Part shown: positions 46,019-57,170 of the stretch, piece by piece
Position numbering within the stretch: position 1 is the stretch's first letter
Layout of the letters: each line of letters starts with the position of its first letter
Origin: Cunninghamia lanceolata
Taxonomy: Eukaryota > Streptophyta > Pinopsida > Cupressales > Cupressaceae
Length of the DNA: 64,000 bases
NCBI GenBank assembly: GCA_027924645.1
Contig: BSBN01000809.1
Location: forward strand, 44,422,001 to 44,486,000
Direction: 5' to 3'
Made by a program: the position numbers and the translations under genes
The notes under the pieces: generated by a model
What the model was told of the DNA's origin: nothing
The model's input: only the letters and a program-made list of their open reading frames with translations
Database searches by the model: none

Positions 46019-47235
46019 TCAGGCATAGAACTTCTTGAGATGGTCACTATTAAGTGGCTCATCTAGAGGAATGCTGTCAGGTGTAGCTAAAGTATAAGCT
46101 CCTGATCCATATGCCGCTATCACAATGAAGGGACCTAACCAGTTAGGCTCAAACTTACCCTTCTTCTCTCAATTTGCTTGATTTCTCTGATTCTCCTTAA
46201 GTACAAGATCACCAACTTGAAACTGTCTTTCTTTGATCTTTTTGTTGTAATTACACCGGAGGCGGTTTTGATAGACATGGAGATGATTAAGTGCTGCAAG
46301 GCGCCTCTCATCTAGTAGTTCAAGCTCAGCTAATCTAGAAGTGTGATACTCATCTCTGCCGATTAGGTCCTGCATGGATACTCTGAGGGATGGGATCTCA
46401 ACCTCTATAGGTAGGATGGCTTCAGAGCCAAAGACCAAGGCATATGGTGTGGCACCAGTTGGTGTTCTGATACTAGTGCGGTAGGCCCATAGGGCGGGAT
46501 TGAGTTGCAAGTGCCAATCACGACCAGCTTCATTGACTGTTTTCTTGAGGATCTTGAGAATGGTTTTATTGGAAGCTTCAGCTTGGCCGTTACTCTGCAG
46601 ATAATAGGGAGTTGAAAAGCAATGTTGGATATTGTATTGTGTGCACAAGGCACGGACATCTTGGTTCTTGAATGGTCTCCCATTATCAGTGACAATGGCT
46701 TGGGGAATACCATACCGGCATATGAGGTAGTTTAGGATAAACTTGGCTATTTGTTTACTAGTGATATAGGTCATAGGAATGGCTTCCACCCACTTTGTGA
46801 AATACTCAGTGGCAGTAATGATAAACTTGTGGCCATTGGAGGAGGAAGGGTGGATTTGTCCTATGAGGTCGAGACCCCATTGAGAAAAAGGCCATGGAGT
46901 AGTCACAGGTTGTAACTCATGAGTAGGTGCGTGAATCAGATCTCCATGCTGCTGACATTGTAGACACTTCTTAGTAAACTGTGCTGCATCTTGCTCTATT
47001 GTAGGCCAGTAATAACCTGTTCTGAGTATCTTCTTAGCAAGATTAGGACCGGTAGAATGCATGCCACAGACACCTTCGTGTATGTCTCGTAGGGTAGCTT
47101 TGGCTTCTTTCGCATTAAGACATCGTAAGAGGATACCATCGAGACTTCGGTGATATAGTGTATCACCCAGAATGATGTAACGAGAGGATCGATGGATAAA
47201 GGTTTTACGTTGGGTGGATGATAACCCTTCTGGAT
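46019..47235 (-). pseudogene. Gypsy (Tat-like) integrase of element D, nearly intact
   Basis: Minus frame from ~47220 to the TGA at 46019-46021 with only one internal stop (TGA at 46169-46171). N-terminal HHCC zinc finger: IHEGVCGMHSTG...KKCLQCQ. Catalytic core DDE: WGLDLIGQI, VTDNGRPF, SNGQAEASNK. C-terminal part VGDLVLKE, then after the stop GKFEPNWLGPF and a DHLKKFYA end. Integrase inserts the element cDNA into the genome. The N-terminal edge at ~47235 cuts straight into an ORF of element C, so RT, RNase H, gag and 5' LTR are missing. Low stop density against its surroundings suggests that D is younger than C. Confidence 0.88.
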
Positions 47236-47239
47236 ACGC

Positions 47240-47897
47240 TGGGGCAACTTATAATGGAGCCCCAATCTATCTTCTTCCCATAAATTATCTTGCTGCAAAA
47301 TTAGCACATCTAGGGGATCTATTCCTAGGCTGTAGACAACCCAAATACTCTATTGAGGAGTGTAATAGCATCTTTGGCATCCTCTTTGAATTCACATATG
47401 TGTTTCACTTGTGCCATCTTCAATGGATTCCTCCTTTGGCAAATGAGGAGATGTTGATTGATATAATTTGTTGCAGTCTTGTGCATCATGTCATACTATT
47501 CCAAGGCATTATTCATAGTAACCCTTTGATATTTTGCATAGCTAGGGAGCCCAAAGACCCTTTCTATCATGTCAGCTCCAACATCAAGAACCACTTGTCC
47601 TTTGGGACCAAATACTTTCCTCTGCTTCTGGTCATACCTCTATGCACATGCCAAAATAAGCTCAAGGGACTATAGGGATACCGACAATGAAAAAACTTGA
47701 ACCAACCTTGAGCTAGCCATACATTGAGCCTAAAAGATTCTATCTCCTTCCTTGTGCACTCTCTGTAGGAACTCCTAGACATCAACATGCCCTAGATCTA
47801 TATCTCCAATATTTGTATATGTTGAAAACACCTTGGATGGGGGATGATACCCCTTGAACTTGTACTTCATCTCTTTTGCCGGAGAATTCTTTTGCAT
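47240..47897 (-). pseudogene. Element C long ORF, N-terminus
   Basis: From the ATG at 47897: KEMKYKFKGYHPPSKVFSTY, then DIDLGHVDV...F, then RYDQKQRKVFGPKGQ, ending in YGKKIDWGSII at ~47245. It parallels copy B (AMKYEFKGVPP, DLGHIDLDDF, CADRYD, LKGTKFQWA). Nine in-frame stops, eight of them TAG. The next residues of the family are found at 42695, on the far side of element D. The plus-strand ORF over this region is a shadow. Confidence 0.65.
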
Positions 47898-47989
47898 TTC
47901 TACAATGAGAACCAAACCACCCATTAGAACATACCATTGACAATAAGATATACTCCTTTAAATTCATCAAGGTTAGTACATTCCACAAC

Positions 47990-48995
47990 CTTAAAACATA
48001 TCCTTGAAGAATATAACTTGAAATGCATCAAAACAAAAGAAAATTATGTTTTCCTTGTAAATCATCAGAGATCCTAGAAGTCAGATTACCACCCAAAGAA
48101 TAGCACTATGTAAAGTAGCTGAGATTAGGGCGATCTTATAACTCATGTCAAAAGGGCATGAAAAAAATCATATATCTGATCTATTGATCTTGAGAAGTTG
48201 TCAAGTTAAAGTTCTCGGGGATCGGAGCAACCTTTAAACTTATACAAAAAGAGAATTAGAAAATAAGTAAGCCTAATGTTGTGATTCTAAAAGACTTAAC
48301 ACTCTAAAGTATTAGGAATCAAAATTTAGAGACAACCTCTATCACATACCAAAATGACAAAGGAAAATGAAGATGCTTGAAACTATGATCTCGAAAGACT
48401 TAGAGAAATTTAATAGTAACGAGGATTGGAGGTTATGAATGAATCACCCCAAACATCCAAAAGAGACAAAATAAATAAAGACTATGAGACTTCAAAAAGA
48501 GAAATGACGTTAGAAAAAACAAAATCAAAAAATGTGCCAAAGCATAAAAGGATTCAAATACATGAAAACACAAAAACATAAAGGGGAAAAATAAAAGCTA
48601 GAAAAGTAGAATGGAAACGAAGATGGAAATATCCCTGAAACAACCCAAAATACAAAGGAAAAAATGCAAAGAAAATGGAATCTAGAGATCAAACCAAAGC
48701 AGTAACACACCAATAGGTGAAAAACACAATTAAAATGTGAAGAAAAGCATGAAAGCCTACATGAAAAACATGGCGAGTGAGAAAAATGGTGAGGAACATG
48801 CAAGAACATTTGCACAAGTAAGAAAATCACAAACAATCACCTCCAGATGTACTAGTATCCTCGATCTCATGCACAAGATCAAATCGCCAGAGCACCTAGA
48901 GTAAAAATTGCACAAGGAAAAAGTGAAAATGAATTGGGTGTGTTTTTCAATTTAATAATTTGCATTTAGTCTTTATCTATTTTCTTCACTCAACA
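47990..48995 (+). repeat. 5' LTR region of the 49-52 kb Copia element, start not found
   Basis: The end TTCACTCAACA (48995) precedes a primer site, so sequence upstream must be LTR. The LTR start could not be placed, because no 3' LTR copy is present for comparison. No gene seen; the minus-strand ORF at 48525-48836 is Phe/Cys-rich chance sequence. Confidence 0.45.
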
Positions 48996-48997
48996 AT

Positions 48998-49009
48998 TGG
49001 TATCAGAGC
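48998..49009 (+). other. Copia primer binding site
   Basis: TGGTATCAGAGC, exact initiator tRNA-Met type site, two bases after the LTR end. Confidence 0.92.
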
Positions 49010-49083
49010 TCAGTGACGGAGTTGGTCAGAAATCTGTGTAGAATTTTTAGAAAAAGGAGGAAGCAGATAAATGGAAGATAGAG

Positions 49084-51215
49084 AAGTTTGTGGGGCAAAA
49101 CTTTGGATTGTGGAAGGTACAGATGGAATCACTATTGATTAAGCAAGATCTCTCACTCGCACTAGAAGGAAAACCAAAGGAAAAGGTTCAATATCTGACG
49201 AAGAGTGGGATAAATTGGATAAGAAAGCAAAGGCCACAATTTTTCTTTCGCTATCAAGCAATGTCCTCTTCAAAATTTTTGCTGAGAAGACATCAAAAGA
49301 GCTATGGGACAAACTTTCAGACATGTACAAGATGACGTCAGCATCAAACAAGGTTTTTATCATGAAGAAGTTATACAATTTGAAAATGAAAGAAGGTGGG
49401 ATCATGTCCAATCATCTAAATGAATTTAATACTTTGGTCACTCAATTGATTTCAGTGGGTATAAACTTGGATGATGAAATTAAAGCAATTATGTTATTAT
49501 GCTTTCTACCTAATAGCTGGGAAGGAGTGGTGATGGTAGTTAGCACTTTTGTGGCTACCAAGACTAAACTTAAATTTGATGATGTTGTAGCCACTCTTCT
49601 TAGTGAAGACATGAGAAAAAATCAAGAACCCTCATCCGGTGATGCCTTGACTGCTGTAAGTACTGGCAATAGAGGAAGGGGTCAAGACAAAGGCATAAAT
49701 ACGAATAGAAGAAGGTCCAAATCTACTCCAAGATCGAAGTCCAGGGCAAAAATGGTGATTGTTGGTTTTGTGGCAAACTGGGTCACACAAAAAAGAATTG
49801 TTGGAATTACAAAAAAGTACAAGAAAAGGTGAGCAATAATGAAGCAAACACTACATATGATAAAGATAATGATTTTTCAGTTTTATCAGCGAGTGACACT
49901 ACTGCAGACTCGTGGGTGCTTGATTCTAGTGCCTCTTTTCATGTTACTCCATGTCAGGGGGCTTTCACAAACTACCATGAAGATAAGTTTGGTAGAGTTT
50001 TTCTTGGTGATAATAAAGAATGTGAAATAATAGGCAAAGGTGATATGATATTACAATTAAAAAATAGAAATAAATGGATTTTGAGGGATGTGAGACATGT
50101 TCCTACACTAAAACAAAATTTAATATTGAAGTGAGTTAGCTTTATGCTCAAGGGTGTAATGCCAATTTTTCTTTAGATACTTGGAAAGTAACCAAAGGTG
50201 TCTTGGTGCTTACAAAATGAAACAAATTGGGTAACCTTTATGTTTTAGAGTGCCATGGTGAAGTAGGAGCTGCAATGGCGGTTGTGGAAAATGGTTTAGA
50301 GCTTTGGCATAAGAGGCTTGGACACATGAGCAAAAGAGGACTTGAAGTTCTATTAAGGAGGGATCAACTTCCAGGTTTGAAGTTCGTTGATTTGGAGTTT
50401 TGTGAGCATTGTCTCCATGGAAAACAAAGGTGAATCAACTTCTTGAAGACCGATCATGACAAGAAAACATCACCCTCAGAGCTTGTGCATTATGACATCT
50501 TCAGACCTATGGAGGTAACATCTTTTGGAGGTACAAATTATTTTGTCTCTTTTATTGATGATTGTACTCGTTAAGTGTGGGTATACATGATGAATAGAAA
50601 ATCAAAAGTTTTTTCAAAATTCAAAAATTTCAAAGCATTGGTTGAGAATCAAACTGGGCATAAAATCAAATGTTTGCAAACTGATAATGGGGGAGAGTTT
50701 TGTTCCTCAGAGTTTGATGGTTTTTTTGTAGATAATGGCATTAGATAGATTAAAATAGTTCCATTCACTCCTCAAGAAAATAGTACAGTTGAGAGTATGA
50801 AGACAACCATTCTTGAGAGGGCTCGATGTATGTTGTCTAATGCAGGTCTAAGCAAGCAATTTTGGGTAGAGGCGGTTAACACAACTATTTATCTAATTAA
50901 TAGAAACCCCTCATCCAGATTGGATTTTGATATTTCGGAAGAAGTATGGCTAGTCAAACAGATTTCTTATTCTCATCTCTGAGTTTTTGGTTGTGAAGCG
51001 TTCGCTCATGTCCCCAAGGAAAAGTGAACAAAGATGGACACCAAGTCAAAAAGATGCATATTTGTCAGCTATGGTGAAGAGCAATATGGTTTTCACTTGT
51101 GGGATCATGTTGACAAGTAGCTTGTTCACAGTAGGGATGTTGTGTTTAATAAGAAAGTTTTCCCATCTTTGCAAAAATAAGGGACATCATCACATGAATA
51201 CATACAAGTTGACAT
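49084..51215 (+). pseudogene. Copia gag-protease-integrase, reverse transcriptase absent
   Basis: In order: gag from ~49084 (KFVGQNFGLWKVQMESLL), frameshift near 49195, gag core 49215-49740 (ELWDKLSDMYKM, MSNHLNEFNTLVTQLI); CCHC knuckle CWFCGKLGHTKKNC at 49760-49801; protease SWVLDSSASFHVTP at ~49908 (Asp-Ser-Ser for Asp-Ser-Gly) to 50134; GAG-pre-integrase ELWHKRLGHMSKRGLEVL (50308 on); integrase with VHYDIF, CLQTDNGGEF and ENSTVESMK; then CEAFAHVPKE...KRCIFVSYGEEQYGF to ~51215. Beyond it only a Ser/Pro/Thr-rich linker remains. Only scattered stops, so younger than the Copia copy at 20-24 kb. Confidence 0.88.
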
Positions 51216-52053
51216 GTTTGAAAATACAAATAATGTGCATAATGCATAGGGGAAATCAAATGTGTTAAGTGGAGCCCAACACTCCTTAAGTGGCGTCCAA
51301 CATTCTTTGAATGAAACACAGCCTTCTTTGACTAGTTAGCCTTCACACTTAGTGCAGTGATCTTTTCAAACACGAGTTTCAAATGTTAATACACACCCTG
51401 CTTCAGACTCCACACTGCCCTCCTTGTTTCCAACGCAGTCTGTGCATCTTCCAAACTCATCGGTGCAGATTGAAAGTCTTACGCAACCATTAAGTTTATC
51501 ACTACCTTTGACAACTGACACGCTACCAGGTTTTGGAATGTCTACACCTTTTAGAGGCAATACACAATCTACTATAAGTTCCACACAGCTTTCCATAAGT
51601 CCATCATTGCCTATTCCTTGTTCCACATAGCCTTCAATAAGTTCAATGCTACCTAATCAGACTACAATGTAGCCAATCAGAATGTCAACGCAGTTATTTG
51701 AAGATGCCTCCCAGCCTGTGGTATATTAGTCACAACATAATCAATCATTGCTTGGGGATGTTTGGGATATGCCATGTATGGAACCAGAAAATTCAAGAAG
51801 TTCATAGTCAAATTTTGAACATGAAAAATGTCCAGGCACAGGGCAGTGTTGATGGTGTTTTTGGCACGCAACAACGCAGGTGTGATTGTTGGTTTCACAC
51901 CTCTCTTGAAAAGTATCTTACCCTAGGTAAGACTACTCCAAGGATAATACAACTAGGTCTTAGCTTGCTTGGAATTTCTCAGTGGGTATGTTCTAGCTAT
52001 TCCTTCAAGGGGTCTTACATGCAATCTGCAAATCTTCAGGTTTGGGGGAGCAA
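51216..52053 (+). other. Copia linker and 3' end; RT and RNase H missing
   Basis: 51260-51660 encodes a degraded Ser/Pro/Thr/Gln-rich linker with recurring CCACACAG/CAACGCAG phrases, as found between integrase and RT. No RT (no YVDD) or RNase H follows. GGTTTGGGGGAGCAAA at ~52038-52053 is a polypurine tract. A 3' LTR was not recognised; the adjoining sequence fits a minus-strand LTR instead. Confidence 0.6.
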
Positions 52054-52074
52054 ATACACATAAACCCTATTATG

Positions 52075-52922
52075 ATTTTCAGCTGATAAACAAGATAAAA
52101 TGCTGCTAAGATTTTTTAATCTAATAACTAACAATGATTTTGGAAGAAAGTGCAAAAGGTTAGGGTTTGAGAGGGGTCCTAAGTGACATTCACAATGCTA
52201 AGGCTATCTTTAGTAGACAAACATTCCAAACTTTGAAGCAGCTTCCTGAGTTACCAAACTTAAATGAGTGTTACAGTGTTGCAGAAAATGGTGCTATCTT
52301 CAATGGAGGTCAACAGATTTTTAGATTGCATTCATTCATTAAATACCCAATGGATGGCGCAACTTAACTAGTGAAATACAATTAAACTTTAGCACAAATA
52401 ATCAGCCCATATTAACTTTACACAGCTAGTTACCATCAGGAAAAAACTAAAAGTATGGACTTAGAATGATCATCAAATACTTCAGTAGACCATGAATATT
52501 ATGAAAGCACAACTAATCTAACTATGGGAGAGCAAGATGCGAACCATGAAAACCAAAAGATGAATCAACACAAGATACAAATTCTCAGATTTACTACAGA
52601 AACTTGCTTTGTATTAGCTCAAATGGCATAGAGTCAACAATTCAGTATCAAAAATCTCTCTTACAAATAGTGGAAATGGCATCCCTTTATATAGAAAGCA
52701 GCATACCCTAGTTTTCAAATGAACGGTGGAGATCAACTCAACACCGACGGTCCAGATTACATCAATAATAGCCCACATCAATTCCCAGGTTACATTGTCT
52801 TTTATGAAAAAGACGAAAAATAGTCCCTAGATACATTGAATCTAGTCATTTTGACTAGCCAACTCAGTATATTAGTGGAAAAGCTCATTTTAGAAGCAAG
52901 AAAAAGAAAAAATAGAGTCACA
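52075..52922 (-). repeat. Candidate 3' LTR of minus-strand element B
   Basis: On the minus strand CGGGGCAGCA precedes TGTGACTCTATTTTTTC at 52922, followed by a U3-like stretch with CCACCGTTCATTTG and a TATA box (TATATAAA, 52686-52693). It sits ~65 bp after the end of the long ORF B. The lower end was not fixed. Confidence 0.5.
52686..52693 (-). promoter_or_regulatory. TATA box in candidate LTR of element B
   Basis: Minus strand TTTCTATATAAAGGGATG, standard plant core promoter shape. Confidence 0.5.
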
Positions 52923-52988
52923 TGCTGCCCCGAATACAACAATTTACAATTGTGATAGGATTGTATTGTTAGAATATTCAAAATAACA

Positions 52989-55900
52989 TCAAGACTCTTT
53001 ATCTAAGTCAATAGTGTCTTCACCGGCCAGCTTGTTGCGATAAGTCAACCAGGCATCGAGTGCAGGATTAATGTCAGATGGGTTTGGATCCTTCAAGTGA
53101 TGTATCCTATAATCAAACACTTCTAGCACCTGATTGAATTTGCCATATATTCTTTCTATTTCTGGCCCTGCCTTCTGGAATGCCTTGAATTCAGCTCTGA
53201 GATCACTTGCCTTATCCAACCGTTCCTCCATGCTCAGCGTGTCATCTTCAAAAATTATTTTATGCAACTTGTCCTTGCATTTCTCAACATCAAATGGGGC
53301 ATAATCATCATAAGATGCTTCTCTACAGTCCCTCAAGGAGTCACTGATGTCGTATATAATTGATCTTAGTTCTTTATCAGCTAGTTTGAATGCATCTTTT
53401 ATATGCTCGAAGGTTTCTTTTCTCAAAAGTAGCTGTTGATACCACTCAACAGCCTTTGGGAGCCTATCCCTAGTCAAAATGTTCTCTGTCACTAAGGTCT
53501 GGGCTGACAATTCTCTAATACCTTTGATTTGGGGATACATGTGGGAGTAATACTCATCGAAAGCGTCACATTCTTCACACAAGTCTTTCCATTTCTTATG
53601 CAAATCAGCCAATTTTTGGTGAGCTTGAGCAGAGGCGCTGATGGCTTCACATCCCATCTCAAAAATTTTTATCAACCAATTCTCTGTTCCATGGGACTTT
53701 GATCTTACCTGGCCCAATTTAGCCATCTCATCAGTGGACAGGAAAGTAGGAATTGTCCTTATATCCCCTTCGGCATCTACTGGTTTTATCAAAAACTAAA
53801 GACATGCTCGTAGCCCTTCATTTTCCTGTTTCAAGTCCTTAAACATTTCAACCTTATCCAATTGCTCCAAAATTGATGTAATCGAGCCTTTGAAATCATC
53901 CACTCTTTAAGCACGAGTGGTTGGACCTAGGTCAATAGTTGATATGATATAATCTTCCACTCGGACCTGTTCTCTTACAGTATCAACAAGCGGGACTGCT
54001 ATTTCTACTATCCTTGACCATCATTCATTCTTATAGATCCTTGATTGGATCTTAGCATTTTTATGCTTCTAAGGCTTCTGAGCTTGTGATAGGATAGTAC
54101 TTAGGTCAAGCTGCATTATTTCCACTTGTGGCTCTGGATATGCCAATCTACCTTGCAGCCACTCAGGAGCAGAAGATTTGTTCAATTTTGAAGCTCAATC
54201 TTTATCAGATACAGTCAATTCTTTGGACTGTTCCTGCTCTTCATTCTTCTTAGGGCTTTTCTCTCCTTCCTTTTCTTCTTCTTGTGCCAAGTCCTTTAGA
54301 TTTATCACTACATTCTCCTGTGCAATCTTCAAAACTTCCTCTGCTAGATCTTTGCCCACGGGACTATCAGATATGTCAATAAACTCTACCTCAGTTGAAG
54401 GTTCATGGAGGCTTTCATTGTTTACTTCAGTCAATATTTCCTTCTCATCCTCAACTATTGCTTCAGGCTCTTGTAATCCTAATTCCGCACACACTTTCTC
54501 AATCCCAGACAATAGGGGCACTGCCAATGAATCAGCTGGTGTTTGTGAAATGGGCACAACAGAAGAGATGGTCAAGGAAGGGGAACTCACCTGGGTCAGG
54601 CTAGTCAAGATTGGTGATAAGGAGGAAGAAATGGTAAGAGGTGAAGAAAAGGTCAGTGAAGGTAAGGAGAGAGGGTGTGAAAGGATGGTGGAGATAGGAG
54701 GCAATGGTAAAGGAGAAGAAGGTGAAGATGTGGTGGAAGGATATGAAATGGCAAGAGTGGAAGAAATAGGGCTGCTAGAATCACTAGAAGAAACTGCCAG
54801 TGAACAAGAGGTGGTGGTGATGGTAGAGGCTGGAGAGGTGGTAGAAGATATTTGTTGAATTATAACGGCTAAGGTCATGGGTGAGGCAGATGCAGCAGAA
54901 GGAGGGATGGAAGGAGAAGTGACAGTAGAAGCAGCAGGAGTTGAGGCAGTAGTGCTAGTATCTTGTGTGGGAGGTTGGGCAAGTGGAAGATTGGAATCAT
55001 TTTTAGTTGTGGTAGCCTCCTTGTTAACTTCTTTCACTTTTATTTTCTTAGCCTTGGAGCTTTCCCCTGCACCACTTGGCATATCTTTTCTCTTGGAAGT
55101 TTTGGTTCTGGCGGAAGGAGGTTGGTCTTTCTTCTGAGGAGACTTTGTGGATGGCTTCTTCATCTTCTTTGCCTTCTTTGCCAAAGATGTGTGCTCCTCA
55201 CTATCTGATTTCTATTTTTCAGCTAGCTCTGGCTCATTTGAGACCTGAATGGGTTCATCTTCTTCTCCGCCAGAGTCTTTGTCTGATTCTGCCGCTGTGT
55301 AAGTGAGCTGGACTCCTTGTTCATTTAGAATAGCCACTTGTGATCTGACCCATGCCTTACTTATTCTTATTGGTTCCCTCATAACAACATCTAGGGAGCT
55401 CTCTTCTGCATTAGCCTAGTTTGGCAATGGAATGGGTTGATGGTATTGTGCCTCCCATGGTCCTCTCAGCATGACATTTTCATCATCTTGCAATTGATCA
55501 GGGACTGCCATTATATGGAATCTTTTGATAAAATCCAGAGGCAGCCTTGCATGTACCTTCTTCATGATCTCATAATCGTCAGGGCAATTGGCCCAAAAGT
55601 CTTCAAGGTGAACCTTATGAAAGAATTTCTTACTTACAAACCTCTCCATAACTTTGTTTGGATCAAAATGACTTCTTGCATTGTAGTAGTGCAAGTTCAA
55701 AAGTTAGAGCTCTTTATCCAAATGTTCAGCTGATGCGAGAGAGGGACATGCATAGAGTCCTTTGCCGAATTTGATGGGGAACTGAACACTTGGCCTATGC
55801 AGGTGCTTGAGTTTCTCTACACACGGTATCAGTTGCCTCAACAGATCCAGAAGCACTGTCTTATCATTGAGGTATCGGGGAAGTCTGTAGGCCATTCCAG

Positions 55901-56898
55901 TGAAGCCTTGTATTCTTAAGTATATGAACTTCTCAAATTGGATATACCACCTGCCATATGTAGTTATTTCATTCATGGCCTCCGTAGAAATCCTCAATGT
56001 CGTGCTACCCTGCAATTTCCTGGCTATGTACATCATGAATGCATCATTAACCCTCTTGAAGTGAATTAGTGATTGAGATGAAGTTAGTTGTGGATAGCAT
56101 TCATATACTTTGATCTCTGTCTTCTCATCGTTCCCAATTTTACCAATTTTGGACAGTCCATCATAATGGTTCATTCTAGCCAATGCATAGACAACATATG
56201 ATGTCCACCTGAAGTATTTATTTTCGTTGAATTTGCTAAAAGCCTCATGGATGTTGTCACTGAGGATTTAAGCCCACTGGAACTTGGTTCCCTTTAATAT
56301 CTCAATAATTATGGCAAACATCCAGTCCTCAAAGGTAGAGGCAGTTGGTAATCCATAGATTCTGCTCATAAAGGCTACTATGTCCCCAATCTCATCATGG
56401 AAATCACTTCTATAAAGTATTCTGGGGAGCTTGATGAGGGCAGACTTCTTGCTCTTGACCCAATCGTCATTTATATAGTTCATGCACCCTTCCACATCCT
56501 TATTGTAAGTTGCCTTTGATCCTTGTCTGTCTGGTATAGTCACAACTTTGTGCCAGGGGATGTCCAACATTTCTACCATAGAAGGTGGGGTCAAGTCAGC
56601 CAAGACATCCCCATTCGCTATTTGAATTTGCCTAGTCATAACATCATATCTATCCGCACAGGTGGCTATCGACTCTGCACATTGAACTGAAGTGGGAAAT
56701 GCAGCAGCCTGTCCAAGTCCACTATCTCTAAGTATTTTGGCTTTGGGAGTTTGGCTTGGACTGAAGACCCTGAGTCTGAAGTCATCTAGGTCTATGTGAC
56801 CTAGGTCTGTCTTCTACATTACTCCACCCTGTGTGGACCTTGGTCTCCGGAGGGACTCCTTTGAATTCGTACTTCATTGCTTGGGCCCGAGTAGTCAT
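52989..56898 (-). pseudogene. Long ORF of element B, ~1300 codons, unknown retroelement-associated protein
   Basis: From ATG 56898 (AQAMKYEFKGVPPETKVHTG) to TGA 52989-52991, broken by one frameshift (~56805) and about nine stops. Parts in order: N-terminal globular domain 56898-56268 (ADRYDVMTRQIQIANG, IGDIVAFMSRIYGLP); central domain 56240-55416 (FRWTSYVVYALARM, RWYIQFEKFIYLRI, YRLPRYLNDKTVLLDLL); basic linker 55184-55010 (KKAKKMKKPSTKSPQKK); Ser/Thr/Pro-rich linker to ~54450; acidic segment; helical C-terminal domain 53792-52989 (KKWKDLCEECDAFDEYYSHM). No gag, protease, RT or integrase motif. The layout of the first two domains loosely recalls plant 'putative transposon protein' domains and Ogre ORF1, but I cannot confirm either. 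A second copy is scattered through element C. Confidence 0.65.
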
Positions 56899-57170
56899 TT
56901 AGTCTGTGCCCAGACCTCATAAGTTTGATACACTAAAGAAACTTCTAACATACACCTAAGTTTCAGATAAATCAATGCAAATCTACCATTTATTATTAAC
57001 ATACATTTGAAGGAAATCTAAGTCTAATTGAAAGAACACTACATGCAATTAAATACTTAATGTTGCAAGAAAAATTCATGAAAATTATCATTATCAATGC
57101 GTTACAACATTAATTTCATTATTTTGAACAATTTTCCCTTTGGAAATTTCATGAAATTTGGTCATTTGCA
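56899..57170 (-). other. Leader upstream of ORF B, no gene
   Basis: AT-rich; no primer site was found on the minus strand between the ORF start and the motif-rich block. Confidence 0.4.

Noticed and set aside
47214..47675. Plus-strand ORF of 153 codons.
   Set aside because: It is the shadow of the N-terminal fragment of the element C long ORF, which aligns on the minus strand with copy B.
48525..48836. Minus-strand ORF rich in Phe and Cys as a membrane protein.
   Set aside because: Composition follows the AT-rich strand, it lies in the LTR region just before a Copia primer site, and no family is recognisable.
54178..55306. Plus-strand ORFs rich in Ser, Glu and Gly.
   Set aside because: Shadows of the low-complexity Ser/Thr/Pro linker of ORF B on the minus strand.
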